In this document: positions 20,929-31,815 of the stretch, in pieces
Numbering within the stretch: the stretch's first letter is position 1
Layout: each line of letters opens with the position of its first letter
Assembly: GCA_027563935.2 (NCBI GenBank)
Contig: CM050448.1
Coordinates: forward strand, 64,097,843-64,161,842
DNA length: 64,000 bases
Direction: 5' to 3'
Origin: Costus lasius
Taxonomy: Eukaryota > Streptophyta > Magnoliopsida > Zingiberales > Costaceae
Program-made: the position numbers and the translations under genes
Notes under the pieces: generated by a model
Told to the model about the DNA's origin: nothing
Seen by the model: only the letters and a program-made list of their open reading frames with translations
Databases searched by the model: none

Positions 20929-22215
20929 ATTATTCTCGCGATAACAGCATATTATGATTATGAGATCTGGCAAATGGATGTGAAAACCGCTTTCCTTAAC
21001 GGAAAATTAGAAGAGGATGTGTACATGACACAACCTGAAGGTTTCATTAACCCATCAGAACGTCATAAAATATGCAAATTAAAGAAGTCCATTTATGGAC
21101 TAAAACAAGCATCGAGAAGCTGGAATATTTGTTTTGATGAATCAATTTCTGAATTTGGTTTCATCAAAAATGAAGATGACCCGTGTGTATATAAAAGGTT
21201 TAGTGGGAGCGTGATTACTTTCCTAGTCCTCTACGTCGATGATATTTTAATCATTGGAAACGATATTCCTGAACTGCATGCAGTCAAGGCATGGTTAGGA
21301 AAATGTTTCCAGATGAAAGATTTGGGAGAAGCAGCCTATATACTAGGTGTGGAGATCTATAGAGATAGATCTAATAGGCTTCTCGGGCTATGCCAGAGTA
21401 CTTACATCGATAAGGTCCTGAAGAGATTCCATTTAGAAAATTCTAAAAGAGGATATCTTCCAGTCAGACATGGTCTGAATCTTTCAAAGAGCCAGTGTCC
21501 TCAAACACAGTCTGAGAAAGATGAGATGGACAATACGCCTTATGCTTCGGCTATTGGGTCCATCATGTATGCGATGTTGTGTACTCGCCCAGACATCGCT
21601 TACGGGTTAAGCGTGACCAGTCGGTTCCAAAGTAATCCAGGCAAGGCACACTAGATTGCGGTGAAGAACGTTTTGAAATATCTTCGCAGAACCAAAGATA
21701 TGTTCTTGATTTATGGAGGTCAGGGAGAACTCAGTATTGAAGGATATACTGATGCTTCGTTCCAATCTGACCAAGATGATTTCCGATCGCAATCAGGCTA
21801 TGTTTTTAGCTTGAATGGAGGAGCAGTGGTGTGGAAGAGTTTCAAACAATCAATTGTTGCTGATTCCACAACAGAAGCCGAGTATGTTGCAGCCTCAGAA
21901 GCTTCAAAGGAGGCAGTATGGATTCGTAAGTTCGTTCAGGAACTTGGTGTCGTTCCTTCGAGTGTAGATCCATTGGTTATCTTCTGTGACAACACTGGAG
22001 CGATTGCACAAGCGAAGGAACCACGGTCACACCAGAAGTCCAAGCACATACAGAGAAGGTTTCACCTAATTCGTGAAATCATTGATCGAGGAGACATCAA
22101 GATCTGCAAGATTCATACAGATGACAATCTAGCTGACCCGCTTACAAAGCCTCTGACGCAGCAGAAGCATGAGAAGCACTGTAATAATATGGGTTTGAGA
22201 TTTCTCAACCATTAG
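20929..22215 (+). pseudogene. pol: Cop1-D RT and RNase H remainder, one more stop
   Basis: Same frame as the preceding block. It includes MDVKTAFLNGKL, YGLKQASRSWN, the catalytic FLVLYVDDILI and RNase H GYTDASF, EAEYVAASEAS and LADPLTKPL. TAG at 21652-21654 replaces the tryptophan codon TGG of B. The natural stop is at 22213-22215. Confidence 0.9.
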
Positions 22216-22218
22216 TTT

Positions 22219-22234
22219 AAGTGCAAGTGGGAGA
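22219..22234 (+). other. Polypurine tract of Cop1-D
   Basis: Same sequence as in A, ending GTGGGAGA one base before the LTR. Confidence 0.8.
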
Positions 22235-22235
22235 T

Positions 22236-23908
22236 TGTTAGGGTATGCCCTTAAGGCTAATGTTTGAGGCCTTGGGCTATTTTCAATATCATGTATAAAC
22301 AATATATATGTTTATGAAGGCATTCGTTGTTATTTAGATTGTTACATAATCTGCCGCTATATGTATACTTCTAAGTAATGTCTCAATGATGTTCAGTTTA
22401 GCTGACATTCAGTATTGTCCTTAGTCGAGATATCTTGGTGAACGTGAGACAGCCTTGGTATGATTGAGACTAATATGTGTTCTAATCTTATAGGATGCTT
22501 CGAGCATGAAATAAGATTTAGACACATAGGTGCATTGGATGTACTGGACTGACCCTTCTCAGGATATTCAATTGTTTATCACAATGTGAATAATCCTTGT
22601 ATGGAAGCAAGTGGCATATTCCCTCTAACTTGAGATCACTTGTGTTTCTAAGTGGTGATTGGCATTATCTTGAGGTAGTTCCATATCATTTGAAAGATAA
22701 TGATTAAGGATTATCTTGGATAGTGGGCATGAGTCATGTTAGGATACTTGTGATAGATATAGGATTGCCTCTCCTGGTTGGAGTGTGATGTTCTAAAGGG
22801 GCCCTATGGATGAAATGGTTGAGAATGTGTATGGCCATACCCAGACGACTATGTTCATCTGATCTAACCATTTTCATCATGTTGGAATCACAGGCTTGAC
22901 ACGCTTGTCCGACGAGAACATCCAGTGGCAAAGGGAAACATGTATGCCAAGTGAATGAGGTTCACACTTGTGCTGTGGTTTGGGAGTAGTCTTGGAAGAC
23001 TCTTTCCTTCATATTGGAAGACAGTGATGTGTTGCTAGATACTTCTCTCTGGTCGTGATAACGTAAGTTATCGTTACTGACATTGAAGGAAACCCTTAGG
23101 GTCGCACAATTTGATGATATGGCTTACTTATGTCAGATCGTGTGGACTGGAATTATTCTAGTTCAGTTTAGAGGAATTTAAGCTATGATTAAAAGTGAGA
23201 TCTAGTCTAATCATGTTTGATTGATTAGGACATGTGATCGGTAAGCTTTGATCGGAGGATTGATGCTTGATCGTAAAGATCAGGGGTTCAATGTGATGTG
23301 TGGTTAGATCTTGAGCCATTTGGTTCAAAGAAGATTATAACCAGGGCTGGTTTGATTTCGCGCTGGAACCAAATTGAGATTGAACCGGTTCACTTGTGAA
23401 CGCAAGGTTCAATTCAAAGAGGAGTTTTCGATCATTTAAAGGGGAGTTATGGAGGGAGTTACATATTCGGTTCTTACCATATGTGGTGGCCGAATTTTTC
23501 CCTTTTGGGGATCCACGGTTTTTCGAAGGCTTCTCTCGCTTCCTCCTCTAGCTTCCTCCTCTCTTCGCTCTCTCGTGTGGATCATCTTCACGCAAGGAAG
23601 AGAAGTTCGACCAGCCAAGGGGACACACATCATCCTTTCCAAGAGACGATCAAGACTCCTTCGTGTCTTTGCTAGCACAAGGAACACAAGGAAGAAAGTC
23701 TTTCTCATCTTGTGTGTGACATCTTTGGAGAAGAGGCACTCGCCCCTTTCATCTTCCAAGTCGCCTCTCACATCATGGCATAGGTAATACTCTAACTTGT
23801 TCTATACAAGTTATACAAGGTTGATCATGTGCTCATGTCGTCGATTCTATGGATTCCTAGTTTTGCTATGAATTTTTCAGTGAAGTCACTTGCAACCTAG
23901 GTTTTCCA
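22236..23908 (+). repeat. Cop1-D right LTR, 1673 bp, shared with a second internal region
   Basis: It starts TGTTAGGGTATGCCC and ends TTTTCCA. It has the palindrome at 22829-22840. Its mini-exon reads ATG-GCA-TAG (23775-23783) before the GT donor, so a transcript from this LTR would meet a stop. It is preceded by a polypurine tract and followed by a primer-binding site, so it acts as 3' LTR of D and 5' LTR of a second unit. Confidence 0.93.
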
Positions 23909-24180
23909 TTAGTGGTATCAGAGCCAGGTTTTCAGACTTGATGCGTATGGTTGCCTTCTTGTGATCCATGCTTGAGTTATTGGGTAGATCTTGTTTATGT
24001 TCACATGCGACTACATGATGCACAGTTTACATACATAGCTTGCGCATGTGATGTTAGATGAATCTTTGCATACAAAGTTTGCGCATATATCATAGTTGTT
24101 TTTCAAACAAAAATTATCTTCATGCGCGACTCCACAAGATCTATCTGTGCGCCTACTTCAAACACTTAGACGGGTTAACA
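23909..24180 (+). mobile_element. Truncated second Cop1 internal region after the D LTR
   Basis: 272 bp identical in layout to 7241-7512: TTAG, primer-binding site at 23913-23931, then leader. It stops at 24180, where the sequence changes to the Cop2-J leader in the opposite orientation. A few base differences from 7241-7512 show that it is a separate copy. Confidence 0.85.
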
Positions 24181-24864
24181 AAACAAAAAGGGATGCGCCA
24201 CCAAGCAAGATGCGCCAAGATTCGCCACCAAGCAAGATGCGCCAAGATGTAAGCTCCAAGAGGGATGCGCCCTTAATCTTCTTTGTGCGTTTACAAAACA
24301 AAAAGAAAAAATGGCACGCAGGCCTCACACAGAATACATCACAGGCATACAAGGGGCTTGACTATGACCACAACACGATGCACAATCATCTCATGCTTTT
24401 CTATATGCTCATTAAAACATAAAACTCCAGTTTTAGTTTCTTAGAAAACATGTCTTTCAACCTCAACGTCCATTCGCAAATCTAGGATTATTCGTTTCTG
24501 TCAGGAGACTACAAGTGACGCATGCATGCTCCAAGCACGCTTGCCGCCTACCCTTGCAATCCTTAACCTGCCAAGATTAGGACAATCACCATGCCCCATA
24601 ATCTTCGACAAGTCCCACACAGTAGGTCTATCCTACATGCGTGGGGAGAAATTAATTCTCTCACATATGGGTCTATCCCACCATGTGAAGAAAGCGAAAA
24701 ACCAAAGAGATCGAATAGATGTTAGGAACGAAAAACTTACAATTTTTCTTACTTAGAAAAATCCATGCGCATATGCAAATTTTTCAAAAATTTTAGATGG
24801 CATGTGAGCAAACAATCAAAGCATAAAAACATCGTTCAAGTTCGCAACCTCGCTCTGATACCAC
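24181..24864 (-). other. Cop2-J leader remnant with a 27-bp tandem repeat
   Basis: It resembles the leaders of E (about 15500-16070) and F. A 27-bp unit is repeated at 24196-24222 and 24223-24249, differing at the last base. Primer-binding site (minus strand TGGTATCAGAGC) at 24852-24863. No gene. Confidence 0.8.
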
Positions 24865-25371
24865 TGTTGGGAAACCTCGAGGATTTTTAAAATTTTTACA
24901 GACAAGCACAGCGGAAGCAATCCCTGAAACAGGCCAGTCCCAAAAACCCAAAAGATCGAGTCATGCGAGGGAATCGAGACGGTGAGTAGGATATGATACC
25001 TTGCAGCGTAGATAAAGGATGCGATGCAGGCTCCCAAATGTTCACCCTCTGCAACATCGCACACAGCTGACGCTCGAGTTCTATTCTTCCACGCCCGGTG
25101 CTAGCCTCGGGAAGAAGATGCACGCCCCTAGGAGACTTCCTCAAGATCTTACGCCACCCACATAGTGAATGCGCCAAGTGGAGTAGAAGGATGGAAGAAT
25201 GCTGCCAAGGTCCAACCTTGCTGCCGCCCAAAGGAGAGGGAAGAAGAGAGGAGGCGCCTGGGAGAATTTCTTCCAAAAGACCAAGTGGGCGCCAACTCCT
25301 CTCCCCCTCTTCTTTTATAGAAAACATGGTGACCCTTGGAATTCCATTGAGACCTTTGGAATTCCGCAATT

Positions 25372-25645
25372 AATCTTTGAATTAATTCACCATTAATTAT
25401 AAAATTAAATTCATAATTAATTATAGAATTAAACTCTGAATTAAAGTCTCATAATGACTCATTAAAACTTTATATTAAAGTCTCATAATGATCATTGATG
25501 ATGTGACTCTTCAAATTCAGAATTAAATTCAAAATTAAATTCAGAATTAAATTCAACATTAATCTCAGAATTAAATTCAACAATATTCTCAGAATTAATT
25601 ACAGAATTTAATTATCAGAATTAAATACAACATTTAATTCACCAT
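25372..25645. repeat. AT-rich array of ATTAAATTC-type units in the J LTR
   Basis: Short units of the kind AATTAAATTCAGAATTAAATTC and TTAATTATAGAATTAA recur about a dozen times with variable spacing. Each is partly self-complementary through AATTAATT. Absent from the E LTR at the same offset. Confidence 0.75.
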
Positions 25646-25653
25646 GATGTCTA

Positions 25654-25890
25654 TTGGGCGAGACAACTTATTATCATGGGCTATTGGGCCTGACAGCCCA
25701 TTGGGCCTCAAGGCCCATTAGGCCTTACGCCCCAACTGGGCTTCATGCCCATTGGGCTAGGAGGCCCATTGGTCCATACTCCATGCTAGACTTCCTTTGG
25801 CCCAATTGGTCCAATCAGCCTATTGGGCCTATTTGGCTCATTTGGCCCATTTGACCTATTAGCCCCGTTAGGCCCATCTGGCCCAAAAAT
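25654..25890. repeat. GGCCCATTGGGCC palindromic array in the J LTR
   Basis: Repeated TGGGCC/GGCCCA half-sites pair into imperfect palindromes, separated by short spacers. GGCCCA-type motifs are known plant promoter elements near TCP-bound genes; a promoter role here is only an idea. Confidence 0.7.
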
Positions 25891-26859
25891 GAAGTTAGCT
25901 CCAATAAGTCTCTCCCATCTCATTAGGCATAGTGTCGCTGATGAATTCTCCCAGAGAGATCCGAGTCATCCAATAACTGGATCATTAGGCTGCTCGATCA
26001 ATACGAGAACCGAATTTCAAGTTATGCGACCCTATAGGTTCCTCTGACGTTGGTAGTGATGAACTCAAGTCATCACAAGCAGTGAGTGGCACCTAGTAGT
26101 GCATCACTCTTACTCAAGTCATCGGAATGGATATGAACATCAAAATCCCCATCATCGCAACAAGATACCAATGCATTACAGTCTCTTTGCCAAACTGATA
26201 TCCGATTGGACAAAGTGTGTCACCACTTTGTTTTCACCCAATCTCATGGTCACGACTAAATCAGGCTTTCACCTGGGTGTGGCCACACACTTTCAGTCAT
26301 GCAACCATAGGGGGGCCCCATGGATATCAAGCTTCCCGCAGGAAGGGGCAAATCCTATGTCTGTACTTTGATCTTCTCATATGGGTCGTGACATACCCAA
26401 TGACAACCGATATGACCTCCCTACTACGACGAGGTGTTAGGTTGTATCAAAGTATGTCCCTAACCATATAAAAGAGTTAATGACCTCAAGTCAAGGGATC
26501 AATGCATCTCCTGTCACTTGTGAGCTTAACTCATGACACAAAGTTAGAGCCTCACAACGGGTCGGTCCAGTATTTCCACCATTGATATACCCATATGCCT
26601 GCGTTAGCACACCGTGCCTAAACAGCCCATATACCAGTCTCACATGTACCAGAGATGTCCCTTATCCACTCAGGTACTCGACTGGGGACACACCGTTTGA
26701 GCACAGATACAATCTGTCTCTAGGGACATTATTATCCATGTACATAATCACAGATATAAACATAGCATAATAACGACAATGTCAGAATGATATATTAAAT
26801 ATCAAAGTCAAGTAGTACAAGATGGACCAACAACGGGTCCAAGGGCATATACACCAACA

Positions 26860-27689
26860 TCCATCACTCTCCGCTCACCCAAAAATGTGTGCGAGAACCC
26901 AGTTTGTATATCTGAGTGCTGGGCTAGACAGACGAGTAGCTTTGGAGGTCTTCGGATGAAATCTTATCTCTCTAGATATATCCTCCTAGAATGTCTAGTC
27001 GGTGTACTCATGGGGGCAATGTCGAGTACCATCTACAGAGAACCCAAAAATATGACCTATCTAGTCCAAAGTAAGAACATGACCCTAGTTCCCCAACCGG
27101 AGGCCATACACCTTGGATCTCTATCATCATAATTATGCAGGGTAATCTGGACAGAGTTGAAGAACTCTAGGGTAAGCTGAACATATGTCGGGTGTCTCTG
27201 CCGGTAAAAATCCTACCGCCCTATGTTCATGAACATCTACTAGATGTCGTCGAACAATCCTAGGGTTTGTAAGGTCTGATCATGCCAATATCGGGTGCTA
27301 ATGACCTCTCAAGCTGCCATAGCTCTATACCTCCTCTCCTAATCCCTACTCCTATATTTGATCTGTGTGGATAGGGAACTAGGACAAGAGGTGGAGATCG
27401 TGCTCGTCTCCTCTCAAATATAATAGGCTCTGGTACCGACGTGCTGCCTCTAGTGATGATCGCTCAGGTGATGGTAACTCAATCTCCGGCGCATGAGCTG
27501 ATGGTACTGAAGCTGTGATAGGCACCTCAGGAATATGTGGTATCTCAGATGCTGAAGGTGCTGCCTTTGGAGCCTTAGATGGCCCTGGTGCCATTGATGG
27601 TGATGAGGGCAGATCAGGAATATCTACAGAAATCTCTGGTAGATCTATGAAAATCTCAGGAGATTCCTCTGCATTGTCCAGTAAGCTTG
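26860..27689 (-). pseudogene. Decayed coding fragment, possibly Athila ORF1-like
   Basis: The minus strand has an open segment from inside the Gyp-1 LTR edge to 27379 that is rich in Pro, Ser and Glu (LPEISVDIPDLPSSP...). Downstream of it, conceptual translation with several stops and frame changes gives stretches such as LGLFDDI, HPTYVQLTLEFFNSVQITL and WGTRVMF, which resemble from memory the plant Athila ORF1 family found near the 3' end of Athila elements. It is antisense to Gyp-1 and so belongs to an older element or another sequence. A profile search would decide; confidence is modest. Confidence 0.4.
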
Positions 27690-29557
27690 CGATGACACAA
27701 AAAATTATTGTATATTTTGTGCCATTTGGTAGGTCTTTTTGTGTCATATTCATGCTCTTTTGCTTATTTTTATGCCTTATTTATCAAATATTACAGAATC
27801 TACACCTTTTCTGGTTTTTGATGATTTTCAGGTAAAAAGGTTCTATTTTAAGGCGTTTTCAAGCAAATTCAGATGCATAGATGAATCCCCATCATCAGGA
27901 AGAGATTACATGTCAATTTTCATGAAGAATTGAAGCCTCAAACCAAATTACAGTAGGACAGTAATTAATGATATGGTACTGTGGTTTCACAGAACATACA
28001 GAACAAACCACGGCACTACCATAATTTCGGAGCACTACCATAATTTGTGGTGAATTTTGAACAGAAAGTTTTGCAGATATTACGGCACTGCCGTAATCCA
28101 TATTATGGGTCGTAATTTCGAGAGATTTTTCATCCGAGAGATTTGATGAGTTTACGGCACTGCCGTAATGGATATCACAGGCTGTAATCCTAGTCCATTT
28201 CTATACAGAAAACTTTGCTAAAATTATGGCACTGTCGTAATAAAAAACACGGCCATAATTCTAACCTGGACAGCCAAATTTCATGGGTATTTTTGAAGGC
28301 CGATTCTTACGCGAATGAATTCGGATGATCTAGATCATCAATTTGAGATCTGAAAAAAGGGAAATACGGAGGAGATTGAGGAGAGGATAGATACACGAAA
28401 AGCCCCAATTTTCATCAAAGTTCGGGAGAGAAATTGAGATTTGAGCAATCGCCCTAGGTTTCGCCGCCGGGAAGCGTACAGTGCATCTCCGGCCTAAAAA
28501 TTTGAGGGGAAGCTGTGCCTATTAGAAGAGAACATACTCCAGAAGTTTCAGAGTAAAAGGGGATCGATCGGAGGGGAAATCAACAAAGGAAGAGTCGCCA
28601 GCACTGTTCATCGCACCTTCTAGAGTAAAATTACAGTTGTAATTTTCATTACAGCCGTGCTGTTATTTGATTTCCTCTTTCCTTTTGATTTCTAATCAAT
28701 TAAAAAAAATGGTTTATTATAATTCTTCAACTATGCTAGCTTAAACACTTAATGGGACATGGGGTATAATCCCCTTAATTTCTTATGACTAGATGACTTT
28801 TATTTAGTCAAGATAATTTTAATATGATAATTCTACTTATGTGATGAATGCCTTTAATTCTCCTTAGATTTATTTTACCAGCATGATTTAGAGTTTATGT
28901 GATATGGACTGAAAAGTTATTTGCGAAAACTTGGAACCCTAAAATTGAATTTTAGGAACTCATCGTAAGAAATTAGGTTTGTTCTTATTTATTGATTTTA
29001 GAAGTATATTGCCATGTTGATAATCTGAATCTAGGATTGACTTATTGAAATAAACATGATGATACTGTGAGAAATCAAGTATCAGATCATTGGAGAACCT
29101 TAAGTAGAACTTGTGAAACTATAGTATGAAAATATGTAGTTTTCACTTGAGATGATTAACTCAGAATTCGGATGCATGAAAGTGATCCTTGAGTTCTTTG
29201 TCAATGATTTACTTGTATTTAACATTGAATAGATCCTGTGCGAAAGTTTGGATTGGTTCTTTGAAAATTATCTATGTAAATGCGAGATAATTTCTTTATT
29301 AAGTAAATTATATCTTTATCATAATAAATTAGACTGACGACCTCTTATTTAGATCTAGTCATTGAAATTAAGGTGGATGAAACCCTAGTCCCAGTTTCTC
29401 ACTCTGACCTTTTGGTGTTCTTTTCGATCATTCGCTCACATTGTTTTCGATTGCCTAGCTAGTGAGAAATTGATTATTTGATACTTGACAAACGAGGTCT
29501 CTGTGGTTCGATGTCTTAATTATTACTTTGAGTATCCATGCACTTGCGGACACAACA
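27690..29557 (+). repeat. Gyp-1 5' LTR, about 1868 bp
   Basis: It begins CGATGACACAAAA (TGATGACAC in the 3' LTR and in Gyp-2, so the first T is mutated) and ends CACAACA. It contains an array of TTACGG...CCGTAA motifs (27950-28270), a conserved block near 28450-28495 (CCCTAGGTTTCGCCGCCGGG) and AT-rich sequence up to the end. No gene. Confidence 0.88.
27950..28270. repeat. TTACGGCACTGCCGTAA pseudo-palindrome array (Gyp-1 5' LTR)
   Basis: At least six related dyads, such as ATTACGGCACTGCCGTAAT near 28080 and TTACGGCACTGCCGTAAT near 28153, alternate with GGGTCGTAATTT-type half units. Equivalent arrays are in the 3' LTR, the 3' noncoding region and Gyp-2. Confidence 0.75.
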
Positions 29558-29563
29558 AGTTTT

Positions 29564-29581
29564 TGGCGCCGTTGCCGGGGA
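29564..29581 (+). other. Primer-binding site, tRNA-Asp (Gyp-1)
   Basis: TGGCGCCGTTGCCGGGGA is complementary over 18 bases to the 3' end of plant tRNA-Asp(GTC), the usual primer of Athila-type elements. It starts six bases after the LTR. Confidence 0.9.
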
Positions 29582-29744
29582 GCTTGGTTTTTGTCAATAT
29601 TGAAGATATTGAAAGTATTGCTAGACTAGGTTTTGCTTCAATTTTTCTATTTTTTGTTTTCTGTTTATTTTGAGTTATTTGATCTGTCTACTTAGACTAT
29701 GCAGGAAACTTAGATTTGAAGAGAGACAAGAAGAAGAAGTAGTC

Positions 29745-30930
29745 ATGGCAGACAGGAGAGCACTTAGGGACTATGCAGCCCCTAATCCGTAGGAGATACA
29801 CTTTAGCATTGCCAGACCAGCTACCGAGGCTAATAATTTTGAAATCAAGCCAGCTTTCTCGTCCATGATACAGCAAAATCAGTTTGGAGGATAACCACTT
29901 GAAGATCCTTATCAACATTTATATCTCTTTCTTGAATTATGTGACACCATTAAAATTAGTGGCGTTTCTGATGATGCATTAAAACTAAGATTATTTCCTT
30001 TTTGTCTCAGGGACTGAGCATGTTCTTGGCTACAATCTCGACCTATCGGTAGTTTCACCACAGGAGAACAACTATCAAATGCTTTCTTGATGAAGTACTT
30101 CCCACCCAGCAAGACAATCTAGTTAAGAAACCAGATTACTAGCTTTGCAAAGCAGGATGGCGAGTCTTTTAGCGAGGCATGAGAGCGTTTCAACGAATTA
30201 CAACGGAAGTGTCCTCACCATGGCCTTCAAAATTAGGTTATAATTCATATATTTTATAATGGCTTACTTTATAATACCCACCTGACTGTTGATGCTGCCG
30301 CAGGAGGAGCCCTCATGAGCAAAACAATTGAAGATGCTTTCACCTTGTTTGAGGAGATGGCCCTGAACCATAACCAATGGGCTACTGAAGAAGGAATGCT
30401 ATATTGTTATCAACATGGTAAGAATGAGAATGATGGATGGCAAACCTTGACTAAAAATGTATACTCTTTTAGTGTAGAATCCATGCTTAAAAGTTTATAG
30501 CTAAAAAGTTTATGGCTAGTCAAAATCAATTCATGACAAATCAAAATAAGGAGATTGAAGATCTTAAGGGAATGGTTAGTCATCTTACTTCTCAAGTAGG
30601 ATCTTTAACGGCTCACAATAAATCTCTAGAAAACCAAATACCTGCTAAACCTGAATCAAACCCTAGGGAGCACTGTAATGCTATCATTACTATGAGTGGG
30701 AAATAATTGGATGAACCAAAGGGCAGATTAGATGATAATGAAAAAGAGCCTGAGATTGAACATGACAATGAATTAGACTTGGAAAAATCTCCTGTGCATG
30801 AGCAGTCCCAAAATAGTTTGCCACCTCATAAGGGTGATGAACCTAAAGGTGATGAGCCATGTTGGTCAGATGTTTCTAAATCTAGTTCACCTGCAACTTA
30901 TAGGCCACCTATACCCTTTCCCAGAGACTA
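29745..30930 (+). pseudogene. gag: Gyp-1 gag, many stops
   Basis: ATG 29745 (MADRRALRDYAAPNP) opens the frame expected for Athila-like Gag. In the same frame there are stops at 29790, 29892 and near 30015, 30119, 30180 and 30235, followed by 30315-30500 (HNQWATEEG...) and, in another frame, 30512-30929 with a coiled-coil-like KEIEDLKGMVSHLTSQVGSL stretch and the conserved ITMSGK before protease. TAA at 30704-30706 replaces the glutamine of SGKQL. Gag would build the particle; this copy cannot. Confidence 0.82.
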
Positions 30931-31815
30931 GTGCAAGCAAAATTAGACAAACAATTTGGGAAATTTCTTGATGTCTTAAAAAAGCTTTATATCAATATTC
31001 CATTCACTGAAGCTTTATCTCAAATGCCCACATATGCTAAATTTTTAAAAGAAATTTTGTCTAATAAGAGAAAGATAGAGGAATATGGTACTGTGGTTTT
31101 AACTGAAGAATGTAGTGCTATTATCCAGAACAAATTGCCACCGAAATTAAAGGATCTAGGTAGTTTCTCTATTCCTTATTTTATTGGGAGTATGGCTTTT
31201 GACCGAGCCCTATGTGATTTAGGTGCTAGTGTAAGCCTAATGCCATTATCTATTTGCAGGAAATTGGACATGGGAGGGCTTAAACTAACTTCAATATCTT
31301 TGCAGCTCGCCGATCGTTCAGTTAAGTATCCTGTAGGGATTCTGGAAGATGTGCCTATCCAAGTAGATATGTATTTCATTCCAGTAGATTTTGTAGTTCT
31401 TGAGATGGAAGAAGATGCAAAGATCCCTATTATACTTGGTAGACTGTTCTTAGCCACAGCAAGGGCAATTATTGATGTAAAGAACGGTAAACTTTCACTT
31501 AACATTGGAGATGAAAGAATTGAGTACGGCTTGAATGAGGCCATGAAAAACCCATCGAATTCTGCATCTTGTTGTAGTATAAATGATGTATTATTAGACT
31601 GCATTGTATGTGATGACAAAAAGAGTGAAGAAGAGAAGGCTCCGAAAGTAGAACTTAAGGCTTTACCTAATAACCTTTGTTATGAATTTCTTGGTCCTAA
31701 TTTTATTTACCCTATCATTGTTGATGCACAGCTTGGAAAAAGGGAGACAGATTTGCTTCTCAAAGATTTAAGGATTCATAGGAAGGTAATTGGGTATACA
31801 ATTGATTCGAATTAA
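30931..31815 (+). CDS. Gyp-1 aspartic protease region, 294 residues open
   Basis: This is the retropepsin-like domain that cleaves Gag-Pol. The active-site loop CDLGASVSLMPLSI is near residue 93, with DLGAS in place of the retroviral DTGAS as in many Athila/Tat proteases, and the second conserved loop IPIILGRLFLATARAIIDV is near 165-185. The N-terminal part (FLDVLKKLYINIPFTEALSQMPTYAKFLKEIL) is typical of the Gag-protease linker of plant gypsy elements. No natural start: the frame is entered from Gag. A frameshift near 31800-31815 separates it from RT. Confidence 0.85.
   Translation: MQAKLDKQFGKFLDVLKKLYINIPFTEALSQMPTYAKFLKEILSNKRKIEEYGTVVLTEECSAIIQNKLPPKLKDLGSFSIPYFIGSMAFDRALCDLGASVSLMPLSICRKLDMGGLKLTSISLQLADRSVKYPVGILEDVPIQVDMYFIPVDFVVLEMEEDAKIPIILGRLFLATARAIIDVKNGKLSLNIGDERIEYGLNEAMKNPSNSASCCSINDVLLDCIVCDDKKSEEEKAPKVELKALPNNLCYEFLGPNFIYPIIVDAQLGKRETDLLLKDLRIHRKVIGYTIDSN

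Larger units (their letters stand above)
5856..23908 (+). mobile_element. Cop1-D, copia element interrupted by Cop2-E, right LTR followed by a second internal start
   Basis: D consists of a 5' LTR remnant (5856-7240), leader (7241-8821), Cop2-E as an insert, the rest of the leader and coding region (18069-22235) and an LTR (22236-23908). Without E the internal region is about 5748 bp, close to the 5738 bp of B. About 22 differences were counted by eye between the two LTRs over about 1383 aligned bp (roughly 1.6%). The LTR at 22236 is followed by a second primer-binding site, so D is part of a tandem LTR-internal-LTR-internal arrangement. Confidence 0.88.
24181..26859 (-). mobile_element. Cop2-J, 5' LTR plus part of the leader
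   Basis: Only the 5' end of a minus-strand Cop2 element is present: leader (24181-24864), primer-binding site and LTR. Gag-Pol and the 3' LTR are missing. The left edge is a direct junction with a Cop1 leader; the right edge abuts a decayed coding fragment. Confidence 0.88.
24865..26859 (-). repeat. Cop2-J 5' LTR, 1995 bp, with two unusual repeat arrays
   Basis: The ends match E (TGTTGGGAAACC...CACCAACA). The AG|GTA donor is at 25000/24999 in the element sense. The palindrome is GTGTGGCCACAC (26277-26288), a symmetric variant of the family motif. The middle, about 25372-25890, is unrelated to the LTRs of E and consists of two repeat arrays listed separately. Confidence 0.9.

Noticed and set aside
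24196..24249. CRISPR-like direct repeats (27-bp units with ATGCGCC)
   Set aside because: Only two adjacent copies without spacers, inside a retrotransposon leader in a plant genome.
30410..30595. Minus-strand ORF inside Gyp-1 gag
   Set aside because: It is the antisense shadow of the Gag reading frames and has no domain.
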